A stretch of DNA of 64,000 nucleotides. It comes from Chlorobiota bacterium. Lineage in GTDB: Bacteria > Bacteroidota > Bacteroidia > Bacteroidales > F082. The translations under genes and the position numbers were made by a program. The stretch is taken from the NCBI GenBank assembly GCA_030596395.1, contig JAUVKF010000004.1, positions 1-64,000 on the forward strand, read 5' to 3'. Every line of letters begins with the position of its first letter. Positions within the stretch are counted from its first letter, which is position 1. Under the pieces are notes generated by a model. That model worked only from the letters and a program-made list of their open reading frames with translations. It was not told the DNA's origin and searched no databases. Positions 9,296 to 19,040 of the stretch are shown piece by piece.

Positions 9296-9883
9296 TTACC
9301 TCACCCCTTCACCCATATTGGTTTTCAGGTTCGACTTGGTTTTGTCGCTGCTTTTGCGGTAATCAGGATCGAAAGTGTTGGGGATGTCTACCGTTACTTC
9401 TGCTTGAGGAACATGGCATTGTGAGCAATTGAACATGGCACCGTTAAAATGACCAAGGTCTTTTTCAACCACTTCGCCTTCATAAGCATCCACACGGTAT
9501 TTACCTTCTTCTTCAACCACAAGAGGGCGGTAGCTGGTAAAATGCGTTTTGGGCAATGGAATGGCTTCAAATTCAGGGGCTTTGTCCGGCATATGGCAAC
9601 GCAGGCATTTATTGTCGTCAATCATGATGGGGAGAAAACCACCAACACGGTGAGGTATCAATGGTGGTGCATTTTCAAACGAACGGTCAAACATTTCGCT
9701 TTCACCCCCACGTACTTTTGAATACTCGGGCATATCGGTCAAGACGGATTCATCACTCAAAAGCAATGCATCCGACATGTCGATATTCTCATCAGCAATG
9801 TAATTTGCATTGTTATCACTGCAATCGCATGCTGTCAGCAGCACTACGAAAGAGATTAGGTAAACCAATAGTTTATTCATCAT
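9296..9883 (-). CDS. napB: NapB dihaem cytochrome c, probable lipoprotein
   Basis: The small electron-transfer subunit of periplasmic nitrate reductase. Two haem-binding sites are visible, CLRCH at residues 93-97 and CSQCH at 153-157, in the NapB context (CHMPD, then FNCSQCHVPQ), with further candidate axial histidines in LIPHRV and KTHFTS. The N-terminus ends in a lipobox-like LLTAC at residues 15-19, so this NapB may be a membrane-anchored lipoprotein rather than the soluble form. It lies 9 bases behind napH. The downstream gap (9171-9295) leads to the inserted DUF4160/DUF2442 pair. Confidence 0.92.
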   Translation of the reverse strand: MMNKLLVYLISFVVLLTACDCSDNNANYIADENIDMSDALLLSDESVLTDMPEYSKVRGGESEMFDRSFENAPPLIPHRVGGFLPIMIDDNKCLRCHMPDKAPEFEAIPLPKTHFTSYRPLVVEEEGKYRVDAYEGEVVEKDLGHFNGAMFNCSQCHVPQAEVTVDIPNTFDPDYRKSSDKTKSNLKTNMGEGVR

Positions 9884-9892
9884 TGCACCCTC

Positions 9893-10702
9893 CTAAATTT
9901 TATAATTATTAATTGAAAATTTTAAAGCATTATCATCACAAACTTCAATGCAATGCCCACAATTGCTGCACTCATCTTTTATAAATCCTGATTGTTCTCC
10001 AACAATATGCAGCACTTGTTCTTCGTGGCATACATCGAAGCATTTCATACACATGGTACATTTTTCAACATCGTGTTTTACTTTGATCAGCGAGAAGCGG
10101 CTTGTTGCCGAGTAGAAAACACCCAGCGGACAAAGGTGGCCGCACCAGCCGTATTCCACAAGCAAGAGGTCGAAGAGGAACAAAGCAACAATTACTGCCC
10201 ATCCCATGCCAAATCCGAAGATGATTCCGCGGTGTAACATGGTGATTGGATTGATGACCTCAAAGGCTGCAACACCAACAAATGGTGAAAGCAGAATTCC
10301 TAATCCCAATACCCAATAGCGGGTTTTCCGGCTGAACGTAAAAAAGCTTTCCTTTTTTGTAATCTTCCACTTCTTTCGCATCCAGGTTGCCAGATCGGTA
10401 ATCATATTTATGGGGCAAACCCAACTGCAAAAACTCCTTCCGGCGATCAAAGCATAAAAAACAAGAACGATAACCGCACCGATAATTGCATCGGCACTCA
10501 TGACAAACCCTGTTGCAAATGTTTGCAAAACCGCATGTGGGTCTGCCAGGTAAAATGTTTCCAGCACGTAGGCTGAACTGTAATTTCCCATTAAGAACTT
10601 CCATCCCCACCAATTGGCTCCACCGAATAAAATGAGCAGGCCTAACTGCGTGGTTCTTCTCAGTATTAAGTACCTGTTTCTCTTAATAATATTAGTCATC
10701 AT
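9893..10702 (-). CDS. napH: NapH quinol dehydrogenase membrane subunit
   Basis: Polytopic iron-sulfur membrane protein that with NapG takes electrons from menaquinol for nitrate reduction. About four transmembrane helices are visible, with the two conserved CX3CP motifs (CSWVCP and CGHLCP) on the cytoplasmic side. Two C-terminal [4Fe-4S] ferredoxin motifs follow (CTMCMKCFDVC and CSNCGHCIEVC). Three in-frame ATGs are possible (10723, 10702, 10699); 10702 or 10699 gives the usual short overlap with the end of napG. Neighbours napG and napB confirm the role. Confidence 0.92.
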   Translation of the reverse strand: MMTNIIKRNRYLILRRTTQLGLLILFGGANWWGWKFLMGNYSSAYVLETFYLADPHAVLQTFATGFVMSADAIIGAVIVLVFYALIAGRSFCSWVCPINMITDLATWMRKKWKITKKESFFTFSRKTRYWVLGLGILLSPFVGVAAFEVINPITMLHRGIIFGFGMGWAVIVALFLFDLLLVEYGWCGHLCPLGVFYSATSRFSLIKVKHDVEKCTMCMKCFDVCHEEQVLHIVGEQSGFIKDECSNCGHCIEVCDDNALKFSINNYKI

Positions 10703-11498
10703 CAAGCAGGTATTCCCAATCATTCAATTCATCTTCCGGAGAAGATTTTACTGCTTTCTCCTCTTTCAGGTTTTTCAAGCGTTCTTCGTCAGCTTTGTCC
10801 CATCCTTTGATGTAATGTTCACCGACCTTTCCGGTTGCTATCGTTCGCGGCAGGACAAAAATGGCTGCTTTTTCGGTGACACAGGCATGTTCGCACAAGC
10901 CACAACCTGTACAAATATTGCAATGTACAACCGATTTCAGAAAAGCATGCTTCCCTGTCCGCTCATTTCGTTTGAATTCCAAAGTAATGGCTTCGCCAAG
11001 CAATGGACACGCTTTGTAACAAGCATCGCATTGAATACCCCAAAAAGCCAGGCAAGCTTCCTGGTCAAGCATGGCGATACCCATCTTTGCTTTATTGATA
11101 TCAGGCTCTTCTGACTTGATACCATCAATTTGCTTTGCGATAACATCAACATCCAATGCACCGCTCGGACAAACCGGGACACAAGGGACATCGGGACACA
11201 TATAGCATGGTATCAATCGCGGTTTGAAAAATGGTGTACCAATTGCGGTATGATCATCTAAAGTTGCCAACTGCAAAGTGTCATAAGGACAGGCTTCGAC
11301 ACAAGTACCACAGCGGATACAGGCTTTCACAAAACGCTTTTCTTCCAAAGCACCCGGTGGCCGCAAGGTTAATTCCGAAGCTTTGAGTTTAATGGCTGTC
11401 GTTCCCCAGGCTGCTCCACCCAAACCCAATAGTCCCGCTCCCCGGAACATCGTTTTCAGCGCATCCCTTCTTGAATTCATATTTTGAGTGTCAGCCAT
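10692..11498 (-). CDS. napG: NapG ferredoxin-type protein, Tat-exported
   Basis: A 268-residue periplasmic ferredoxin partner of NapH. A twin-arginine signal (SRRDALKTMF) at residues 9-18 is followed by a hydrophobic Gly/Ala stretch. Four cysteine clusters for [4Fe-4S] centres follow: CIRCGTCVEAC, CYMCPDVPCVPVC, CAxWGIQCDACYKAC-type, and CNICTGCGLCEHAC. The C-terminus is charged. It sits between napA and napH, giving the menaquinol to NapH to NapG to NapB to NapA electron route of organisms without NapC. Confidence 0.93.
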   Translation of the reverse strand: MADTQNMNSRRDALKTMFRGAGLLGLGGAAWGTTAIKLKASELTLRPPGALEEKRFVKACIRCGTCVEACPYDTLQLATLDDHTAIGTPFFKPRLIPCYMCPDVPCVPVCPSGALDVDVIAKQIDGIKSEEPDINKAKMGIAMLDQEACLAFWGIQCDACYKACPLLGEAITLEFKRNERTGKHAFLKSVVHCNICTGCGLCEHACVTEKAAIFVLPRTIATGKVGEHYIKGWDKADEERLKNLKEEKAVKSSPEDELNDWEYLLDDD

Positions 11499-11542
11499 TT
11501 AATTTGAATCTATGTGTTTTGTAAAAGGATAAAATAAGCCTA

Positions 11543-14335
11543 TTATGCTTTATTAATTTTAACAGCACACTTTTTAAAGTCGGTTTGCTTTGATTGCGGG
11601 TCGGTAGCATCAAGGCATACCTTATTGATGAGCACTTTCTCATCAAACCATGGAACATAAACCGATCCTTTTGGCATGCGGTTTCTTCCACGAGTTTCGA
11701 CGTGTACTTTCACTTTACCACGTCTCGAATCAATCCAAATTAAATCACCTTGTGCAACGTTGTATTTCATAGCATCGTCAGGATGCATATAGCAAAGTGC
11801 CTCGGGAACTGCCCTGTATAGCTCGGGAACCCGCATGGTCATTGTTCCACTGTGCCAGTGCTCCAACACACGTCCAGTACATAACCAAAGTGGATATTCT
11901 TTGTTTGGCATTTCAGGTGGATCCATATACGGTCGGAAGAATATTTTGGCTTTGTTGGTCAGATCAACTTTTCCGGCAGATTTATCTATTCCCTTAAGGT
12001 TTCCTTTTGCAATCTTTTTTAGGGCTTTACCATAAAAAGCAAATTCGCCTACATCAGCTTTACGCGCATAAGGGTCATATTTTGAATTGAACCGCCATTG
12101 GGTTTCTTTGCCATCAACAACCGGCCATTTCAATCCGCGTACTTTATGATAGGTATCGAAATCGGCATAGTCGTGTTGTCTACCTTCACCGAAACTACGA
12201 TATTCTTCCCACAAATATTTATGAATAAAGAAGCCATAGCCTTTCCATTCTTCGCCATTTGTACCCATTATTTCACGTCCGTCACCTTCAACTTCAGTAT
12301 TTGTAAACCCTTCGCCAATTGGATCAGGCCATGAATACGATTTGGCATCTTCATTGGCAAACAACACATCAAACAAAGTATCTTCAGGGCTATAACCCAT
12401 TTTTTTTGCTTCATCCAAAACGTCCGGTAAACCACCTTTAAGGCCCGGAATTTTCTGCGCTCCCCAAACATCTTTTAGCTTAAACCTTTTGGATATTTCA
12501 ATATATTGCCAGAGGTCAGGCATGGCATGACCAACAGGAACTACCTGCTGTTTCCAGTGTTGTGTCCTCCGTTCAGCGTTTCCATAGGCACCCCATTTTT
12601 CGTAAATCATGGCAACGGGCAAAACGAGGTCGGCAACTTTTGCTGAAACGCCCGAATAGCTATCTGAGACAACAATGAAGTTATCCATTTTATGCGCTGT
12701 TTTCAGCCAATGGTTGGCATTTGCAGTACACATAAACGGATTACAAACATTGACCCAGGCAAACTTGATTTTTTCATCTTCGAGGTCGCGGAATATTTTC
12801 ATAATGTGTGAACCAAACTTCGGATTGATAGTCCCCTTTGGGATTTTCCACAATTTTTCCGAGACATCACGGTGCTTTTGAATGGATACCAGCATATCGG
12901 CAGGAAGCCTGTGTGAAAATGTTCCTACTTCGCGGGCTGTTCCACAAGCAGATGGCTGTCCGGTTAGGCTGAAAGCACCGTTGCCGGGCTTCGCTTGTTT
13001 CCCAAGTAGAAAGTGAACCATATACGCCTGTTCGTTTACCCAAACACCACGTGTATGCTGATTCATACCCATCGTCCAGAAGGAGACAACTTTCCTGTTT
13101 TTCTCCATATAGAGGCTGCCTAGCAATTTCAGCTTCACTTTGAAAGAAGAAAGATCTTCGTCAGGATCGCCTTTCGCCAGGCCGGTAACATAATTTAATG
13201 TATAAGGTTCGAGGCCTTTTTTAAACTCTTCAAATGAAATGGCCCAGTGCCCATTTGCTTTCGCACGGTGCTTCATTTCAAGTGTATCACCTTCTTTATA
13301 TCCCAAATAACCAAGGGTTACTGCTTCGTCTTTAGAAATTTTCTTTGAAACCTCTTTTTTAACGGTCTGTTTCTCCAAATCGGTAAAACCGGGATGATCA
13401 GGTGTGCGCATACCATAACCGGTATCAACAAACCCGGTTGTGAATTGCATATACTTATCAATAAATTCCTGATCCATCGACTCTGGGTTGTTATAAACTA
13501 TTTCACGGGCGATGTAGTTCCAGATGGCCAGATCGGTATGGGGCTTAAAGATGATTTCCACATCTGCAAGGTCGGAACAGCGGTTGGTGTAAGTTGACAG
13601 GTTAATGATCTTTACTTTATCAGGGTCAGATAATTTTCTGTCGGTTACCCTCGACCAAAGTACAGGATGCATTTCGGCCATATTTGCGCCCCAGGTTACA
13701 ACGGTATCAGTCAATTCGATATCATCATAGCAGCCTGCGGGTTCGTCAATTCCAAATGTTTGGATAAATGCACCAACTGCCGAAGCCATACAATGTCGGG
13801 CATTGGGATCAAGGTTATTCGAACGGAAACCGGCTTTCATCAGTTTTGCCATCGCATATCCTTCTTGAACGGTATATTGCCCGGAACCAAAAACCCCGAT
13901 TCCTGTCGGCCCTAATTCATCCAGGCTTTTTCTCATCTGCTTTTCCATCTCGTCGTAGGCAACTTTCCACGAAACGGGTTTAAACTTGCCATCTTTGCTG
14001 AATTTGCCATCTGCACCAAGTCGCATCAATGGCTGTTTTAAACGGTCGGCACCGTACATAATTTTGGCATTGAAGTAGCCTTTTATACAATTCAATCCAC
14101 GATTGACCGGAGCTGCGGGGTCTCCTTTTACGGCAACAATTTTTTCGTTTTTAGTGGCTACCATTATTCCACAACCGGTACCACAAAAACGGCAAACGGC
14201 TTTGTCCCAGCGCCATCCGCCCTCAGATTTTTCGGGTGTGCCTGCCATCATTTTCTTAGGCAGGGATATTCCTATTGCTGTAGCTGCAGCTGCAACGGCA
14301 GTGGTTTTTACGAAATCTCTTCTGTTTATACCCAT
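11543..14335 (-). CDS. napA: periplasmic nitrate reductase catalytic subunit
   Basis: A 930-residue molybdoenzyme that reduces nitrate to nitrite in the periplasm. The Tat signal is [10 protein letters not shown] at residues 4-13. The [4Fe-4S] site is CX2CX3CX27C at C48, C51, C55 and C83. The Mo-coordinating cysteine of the Nap type is C182 in ARHCMASAV. The C-terminal molydopterin-binding domain ([16 protein letters not shown]) is intact. It heads the order napA-G-H-B-L-D, as in Campylobacterota. It needs bis-MGD cofactor, for which mobA is present at 34924, and Tat export, for which tatC is at 52929. Confidence 0.97.
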   Translation of the reverse strand: MGINRRDFVKTTAVAAAATAIGISLPKKMMAGTPEKSEGGWRWDKAVCRFCGTGCGIMVATKNEKIVAVKGDPAAPVNRGLNCIKGYFNAKIMYGADRLKQPLMRLGADGKFSKDGKFKPVSWKVAYDEMEKQMRKSLDELGPTGIGVFGSGQYTVQEGYAMAKLMKAGFRSNNLDPNARHCMASAVGAFIQTFGIDEPAGCYDDIELTDTVVTWGANMAEMHPVLWSRVTDRKLSDPDKVKIINLSTYTNRCSDLADVEIIFKPHTDLAIWNYIAREIVYNNPESMDQEFIDKYMQFTTGFVDTGYGMRTPDHPGFTDLEKQTVKKEVSKKISKDEAVTLGYLGYKEGDTLEMKHRAKANGHWAISFEEFKKGLEPYTLNYVTGLAKGDPDEDLSSFKVKLKLLGSLYMEKNRKVVSFWTMGMNQHTRGVWVNEQAYMVHFLLGKQAKPGNGAFSLTGQPSACGTAREVGTFSHRLPADMLVSIQKHRDVSEKLWKIPKGTINPKFGSHIMKIFRDLEDEKIKFAWVNVCNPFMCTANANHWLKTAHKMDNFIVVSDSYSGVSAKVADLVLPVAMIYEKWGAYGNAERRTQHWKQQVVPVGHAMPDLWQYIEISKRFKLKDVWGAQKIPGLKGGLPDVLDEAKKMGYSPEDTLFDVLFANEDAKSYSWPDPIGEGFTNTEVEGDGREIMGTNGEEWKGYGFFIHKYLWEEYRSFGEGRQHDYADFDTYHKVRGLKWPVVDGKETQWRFNSKYDPYARKADVGEFAFYGKALKKIAKGNLKGIDKSAGKVDLTNKAKIFFRPYMDPPEMPNKEYPLWLCTGRVLEHWHSGTMTMRVPELYRAVPEALCYMHPDDAMKYNVAQGDLIWIDSRRGKVKVHVETRGRNRMPKGSVYVPWFDEKVLINKVCLDATDPQSKQTDFKKCAVKINKA

Positions 14336-14424
14336 GATATTATTTCTTATTGGAAAAGAAGTATGTTACCAATTAATCACCATAATACACCATTAAATCT
14401 GCATCTTTTCCCACTTAGCTTCTC

Positions 14425-14466
14425 TACAAAAAACTTCCGTAGCTACGGCTATGCAAGTTTTTTGTA
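14425..14466. other. nested hairpin between the HAO-like gene and napA
   Basis: Outer arms TACAAAAAACTT (14425-14436) and AAGTTTTTTGTA (14455-14466) are perfectly complementary, and the enclosed CCGTAGCTACGG (14437-14448) is itself a perfect palindrome. It sits in the 268-base gap between the octahaem cytochrome gene and napA, both read on the minus strand. It could attenuate or process the message between the two modules. No clear T run follows on the minus strand, so it is not called a simple terminator. Confidence 0.5.
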
Positions 14467-14603
14467 AATCGTTAAGCAGAAAAATATTTTGATTTAAAAG
14501 GTGCATTCTGATAATTATTTGATAAGAAAAACAATTTAATTAATAATGGCAAACTATGGTTCGGAACTGTCCAAACCATAGCCTGCTTTAGAACATGCAA
14601 AAC

Positions 14604-16130
14604 CTATTCAGAGTACCTTTTGCGGAATTCAGCTGCGGCAGCTTTACGTCTGGCCACCTCTTCAGGATTGGTTTTTCCGAGGAACCATTTGTGCATTTCG
14701 CTATTTAGGATATTATCCAGTAAGGCTTGCACTTTTCTGGCTTGAGCAGTTTTGCCATGCTTTTTGCCTTCAGCAATTAATTCCTCAACTTCTGGAACCA
14801 TTTCCATATAAAACCTGTCGGCCACTTCAAAATTACCATGCCATTGTGTATAATCAGGCCCCATCATAGAAGCGCCCATTCTTGCACGACGACCTTCGTG
14901 GTGCCACAGGAAGAAATAAGTCCATTCAATTTTATCGTCAAATGGAATAGGAGTAATCAATTTTTCTGCTTTCAAAGCTTTCATCAATGCAAGAGCGGGT
15001 TTGCCAAACTTCTCATTGTATAAGTGAATCTGATTGTCATATTGTGTGTAGAAATTCTTTACATAATCTTTTGTATGACATTGGAAGCAAACATTCTGCA
15101 TACCTTTTCTTCTTTGTTCCCAGGTCAGAAAATCTTCAGGCAATGGTTTTCCCTGCGCTTCATATTTAGCCAGTTCGGCAGCATCAATTTTCTCAGAAAC
15201 TTTTGGTCGAAGTGTCCAGCTAATCCTGTCGCCTACATCGTGTGTCACCGGTTGATCAGGTGTAGCACTCATGTGGCAGGTTGCGCATGTTGGAGCTGCA
15301 GAATAATCCTGCCCAACTATCCATGGCTGTGCACCAAGGTTCATGTCTTCGCGGTGTGCACGGAAATTAATCCCGTGTTTTGATTCGTTATAAATTTCCA
15401 ATTGCGGATGGTCAGGTCCCATGTGGCATTTGCCGCAATTTTCAGGTTGCCGTACCTGTGCAATAGAAAAATGGTGCCTGTTATGACAGGCTGAACACGC
15501 TCCTTTTGATCCATCCAGATTGATACGGCCCATGCCTGTATTCGGCCAGGTTTTCGGATCAAGAAGCAGAATCCCCATATCATTGTATTTGGGATCTCCG
15601 TTCTCATCAGTCTGAACCTGTACTCTCGATCCATGACACTGCCAGCATCCAGATGCGGCTGCCGGATTTGCCCCATCCATAAATGAAGCATGCCCTTCAA
15701 CTACTTCTGCCAGCACATTATCCAACGATCCCATAATCATCCCTGCATCGGCATGGTGACTGGTGGTAAACTGTTCGGCCTCTTCAGCATGACATTCAGC
15801 ACAATCATTTGGGGTAACAATTGTAGCAATAAACTGTCCTTCGTGTTCATAGCCATCAACATCCCCTTTTTTGGCCTGATGACATTCAAGACATCCAACG
15901 CCAACTTCAGCATGTTTGCTGTTTTTCCATTGTTCAACAATTACCTTTCCGACGCCTTGTTCTCCGTGACAGCTAACGCAATGTCGCGTTCCTTCATCAA
16001 CGATAGGGGAAGGTTTGTAATCAGGCATTGCATGCTGCACTTCTTTCCAAAGTGCCATCAGCAATATTACGATAAACACCACGCTCAGCACGCCGATAAT
16101 GGTTCTTTTTGTATTTAAACTTGTTGCCAT
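14604..16130 (-). CDS. octahaem cytochrome c, hydroxylamine oxidoreductase-like (HAO/IhOCC family)
   Basis: A 508-residue cytochrome with eight CXXCH motifs at about residues 51, 80, 110, 162, 212, 232, 282 and 348. One uncleaved-looking N-terminal membrane helix spans about 11-28. The haem 4 context (SGCWQCHGS) and the C-terminal LWHHEGRRARMGASMMGPDYTQWHG region are those of the HAO family. Members either oxidise hydroxylamine or, in nitrate ammonifiers, work reductively on nitrite or hydroxylamine. It follows Rieske and cytochrome b genes and precedes napA, which favours a reductive role. Whether Tyr427 is the haem-crosslinking tyrosine of oxidising enzymes needs an alignment. No NrfA gene is in the window. 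Confidence 0.88.
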   Translation of the reverse strand: MATSLNTKRTIIGVLSVVFIVILLMALWKEVQHAMPDYKPSPIVDEGTRHCVSCHGEQGVGKVIVEQWKNSKHAEVGVGCLECHQAKKGDVDGYEHEGQFIATIVTPNDCAECHAEEAEQFTTSHHADAGMIMGSLDNVLAEVVEGHASFMDGANPAAASGCWQCHGSRVQVQTDENGDPKYNDMGILLLDPKTWPNTGMGRINLDGSKGACSACHNRHHFSIAQVRQPENCGKCHMGPDHPQLEIYNESKHGINFRAHREDMNLGAQPWIVGQDYSAAPTCATCHMSATPDQPVTHDVGDRISWTLRPKVSEKIDAAELAKYEAQGKPLPEDFLTWEQRRKGMQNVCFQCHTKDYVKNFYTQYDNQIHLYNEKFGKPALALMKALKAEKLITPIPFDDKIEWTYFFLWHHEGRRARMGASMMGPDYTQWHGNFEVADRFYMEMVPEVEELIAEGKKHGKTAQARKVQALLDNILNSEMHKWFLGKTNPEEVARRKAAAAEFRKRYSE

Positions 16131-16172
16131 TTTATGTAAGTTTTAAGTTATTTATTTTTTTCATTGAATTAA

Positions 16173-17216
16173 TTAATGTCCGAAGGTTTCCCAGACGGTG
16201 AATACAGTTATTGTGAGCATTCCAAGAACGCCAATCCAGAATCCAACTTCTTTGCCAGGGAAAACTTTATCGAAAAACCGATCGATATAAGGCCAGAAGA
16301 ACAGAATCCCAATAAAGACCATCGGCCCAAGTACCCCAACCATCAGGTTTGTAATTTTTAACCAGCGGAATACGGCGAAGAAGTACCATTCGGGCTTAAT
16401 GTGCAATGGTGTTACATTCGGATTAGCCGGGTCGCCAAGCTGTACCGGGAATAACAATGAGAGTGTTAGCAGTAATATCATGATAATTGATACCATGATA
16501 AGTTCTGTAAAAACATGGTCAGGCCACAATGGGAAAGTTTTCTTTTCCACTTTTTCCTCGCCTTCAAATTCCAATTCTGTTACGCCATGCACCCTGATGA
16601 GGTAAACATGTACACCAACTGCCATAGCAAGTAAAAGTGGCAATAGTACGATATGAAAAATGTAGAACCTTGTTAGTGTGTTCTGACCAATTTCACTTCC
16701 ACCCCGCATAAAATCTGCCATCCATTCGCCAACAAAAGGTGTTGCACCGGCGATACCGGTTCCAACTTGCATTGCCCAATATGACATTTGTTCGTAAACA
16801 AGCGAATAGCCTGTAAATCCAAACATCAGCGTAAGCAAGAACAAAACAACACCAAACATCCAGTTGATGTCTCTTGGAGGTTGGTACGACCGTGTAAAAA
16901 ATACCCGCATCATGTGCAATATCAAAGATGCAATCATAATGTTGGAAGACCAACGGTGTATGCTTCTAATCAGCCAGCCATAATCGGCAGTATAAGTGAT
17001 GTATGCAATGCTGTCGTAGGCTTTGGCGGTATCGGGCACATAATAAAAAACGAGCATAATACCTGTTATCACCTGAACAGTGAACATATATAAAGGTGTA
17101 CCACCCAATGCCCACCACCATCTTTTCAGGTGATTTGGGATGGGTTCTGCGGTCAGTTCAATCAGGGCATCCTGATCAACCGGAAATGATTGTTTAAGCC
17201 AAGCTCCTAGTCCCAT
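16173..17216 (-). CDS. cytochrome b subunit of a Rieske/cytochrome b complex
   Basis: A 347-residue membrane protein joining the four-helix cytochrome b6-like part and a shortened subunit IV-like part. Haem b ligands are seen as H-X13-H in the SIHRWSS...LILH helix and H-X14-H in IFHIVLL...VGVH. The quinol-site PEWY motif is intact (KPEWYFF, near residue 264). With the adjacent Rieske protein it should form a menaquinol-oxidising complex that delivers electrons to the HAO-like cytochrome encoded next, in place of cytochrome c1. Three bases separate it from the Rieske gene. Confidence 0.93.
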   Translation of the reverse strand: MGLGAWLKQSFPVDQDALIELTAEPIPNHLKRWWWALGGTPLYMFTVQVITGIMLVFYYVPDTAKAYDSIAYITYTADYGWLIRSIHRWSSNIMIASLILHMMRVFFTRSYQPPRDINWMFGVVLFLLTLMFGFTGYSLVYEQMSYWAMQVGTGIAGATPFVGEWMADFMRGGSEIGQNTLTRFYIFHIVLLPLLLAMAVGVHVYLIRVHGVTELEFEGEEKVEKKTFPLWPDHVFTELIMVSIIMILLLTLSLLFPVQLGDPANPNVTPLHIKPEWYFFAVFRWLKITNLMVGVLGPMVFIGILFFWPYIDRFFDKVFPGKEVGFWIGVLGMLTITVFTVWETFGH

Positions 17217-17218
17217 AA

Positions 17219-17653
17219 TTAACCCTCCGCATCTTTAAAGTAAATAAATACGTTGTCGTCCTCAATCTCTGTATGGTAGGTCTGCAAGGGTGCAGGTGGC
17301 GGACCGGCAATCACATTCCCATTTTTATCAAACCTTCCGGCATGACAGGGGCAGTAAAACTCCTGGTTATCTTTTTGCCAGTAAACTGTACATCCCAAAT
17401 GTGTGCATACAGTGGACATGGCCTTGATTTCCCGTTCGCCGGTGCGTACAAGGACGAGGTCTTTTCCCCGCAAATCGGTGATCTTGCGGGAGGCGTTGAT
17501 GGGCAGTTCATCCAGGTGCATTGTGAATATCCGCCGGGTTACATCGCGCTTTTTTGGAGTAATAAAGCGAAAACCCATTGCAGTTATTCCGGCAAATGCA
17601 CCTCCTAATGGAATGAACGCCAATATGTTTTTTAATGCATCTCTTCTGTCCAT
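17219..17653 (-). CDS. Rieske iron-sulfur protein
   Basis: A 144-residue Rieske protein with an N-terminal signal/anchor starting MDRRDALKN (possible Tat signal with RR) and both cluster-binding boxes, CTHLGC and CPCHAG. It supplies the [2Fe-2S] centre on the periplasmic side of the Rieske/cytochrome b complex. It is compact, with a short loop between the boxes. It sits between the porin gene (18 bases) and cytochrome b (2 bases), so it is in one operon with them. Confidence 0.94.
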   Translation of the reverse strand: MDRRDALKNILAFIPLGGAFAGITAMGFRFITPKKRDVTRRIFTMHLDELPINASRKITDLRGKDLVLVRTGEREIKAMSTVCTHLGCTVYWQKDNQEFYCPCHAGRFDKNGNVIAGPPPAPLQTYHTEIEDDNVFIYFKDAEG

Positions 17654-17671
17654 ATAATTGTTGTTTTTGGT

Positions 17672-19003
17672 TTATTTTTTATTGTCTGAATTAAAGAAAG
17701 TAGGTTTGAAAGTGAGCATGATCCATCCCCAGTTGTTGGTGTTTTGGTAATTGCCGCCTTTAAGAACCTGCATGGTTTCGGTAGCAAACATTTGCGAATA
17801 ACCACCCTGGATGTTCACACTTTTTGTTATCGTATATTTTACAACGAAATCAATCTCAGCACCGAGTCCGCTACCGTAATCTTTCCATTCGTTTACATCT
17901 CTTGATTCATCAGGAATTGATTTGGATACGGTTGCGGCTGACATCAGATAATGCGGAATCAATGCAAAGCTTAGCTTTTTAACTTTAAATTTTAAGGGCA
18001 GATAGATATCAATCAGTCCAACATTCCCACCATGGTTCCCGACATAGAAATAATCCATCCATCCATTAAACTTATGGTTTGTTCCATAAAAAGGAGTAAA
18101 TGATTTGTCTTTTTCACCACTTAGGCCCTTGTCTTTTGTTGCAGTTCCTGAAAGATATTCCCCTCCTAGTCCAAAAGAAAATCCTTTAACCAGATGGAAA
18201 GAAATATCACCTGCAAAATACGTCGCTGACAAATCGTTGTTTGACTTATTTTTTCCACCCTGGTAATAGACAGCAGCATTGAACTTAATTTTTTTACCTT
18301 TAAAGGTATACCTGGCACCAATAGTCTGGCTGTAGGCAATTTTCTCATCATATGCTTTTGTTGTGTCAGCGGCTGCAGCATCATAAGCTAGTCCATTGTT
18401 CAGGAATAATACACTAATGCCTGATTTACCAAAATCTCCATGGTAATGCAGCCATTGAATGGTTTTGTAATTTTTATTGGTATAAGCAACTTTATATAGC
18501 GATTGCTGCATAGCATTGATGGCAAAACCAGCATCAAGTTTATGGCTATCACCAAAAAAGAATTTCAAAATTGCGGCATCATGGCTACGTGCCTGCTGTG
18601 CCCAGCCAACGCTACCAAAAATCCTATGGTCATCGTAAATGATTTCCATACGGCCAACTTTCAAATGCAGGAACTTGGCAAACTTTACCTGTGCCCATGC
18701 TTCGTGAACTGAGAAACCAACAGTATCACCAGTATTAAGTTGGTTTACATCACCCCAAACACGTACATCCTGAAGACTGATATATGCTTTGAAAGTTTTA
18801 TTGGCAAAAAAACCATTTAATCGGGTTCGTTGTGAAACATAACTGGCTGCTTTTGCGTCATCAGGAAACAAAGTTTTGTAACCATGTCTGAATTCATATC
18901 GAGGCCTGACTTCGGCAGATATTTTTACAGATTGAGCGAGGATATCACCTGCCATTACCATAAAAATCCCGCAAAATAAAAGCGGAAGAAAATACCTTTT
19001 CAT
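17672..19003 (-). CDS. outer-membrane porin, alginate-export-like
   Basis: A 443-residue protein with a signal peptide (cleavage after about residue 23, ILAQS) and the alternating beta-strand pattern of an outer-membrane barrel; the sequence style (RPRYEFRHGY, SQRTRLNGF near the N-terminus) resembles the alginate-export-like porin family. It is the first gene of the Rieske/cytochrome b/HAO/nap series and directly behind the regulated promoter, which suggests it lets nitrate, nitrite or another small anion into the periplasm. That role is inference. Confidence 0.7.
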   Translation of the reverse strand: MKRYFLPLLFCGIFMVMAGDILAQSVKISAEVRPRYEFRHGYKTLFPDDAKAASYVSQRTRLNGFFANKTFKAYISLQDVRVWGDVNQLNTGDTVGFSVHEAWAQVKFAKFLHLKVGRMEIIYDDHRIFGSVGWAQQARSHDAAILKFFFGDSHKLDAGFAINAMQQSLYKVAYTNKNYKTIQWLHYHGDFGKSGISVLFLNNGLAYDAAAADTTKAYDEKIAYSQTIGARYTFKGKKIKFNAAVYYQGGKNKSNNDLSATYFAGDISFHLVKGFSFGLGGEYLSGTATKDKGLSGEKDKSFTPFYGTNHKFNGWMDYFYVGNHGGNVGLIDIYLPLKFKVKKLSFALIPHYLMSAATVSKSIPDESRDVNEWKDYGSGLGAEIDFVVKYTITKSVNIQGGYSQMFATETMQVLKGGNYQNTNNWGWIMLTFKPTFFNSDNKK

Positions 19004-19040
19004 AATGTGTTGGTTTAGTTAAAAAAGAATTTAAGACATA

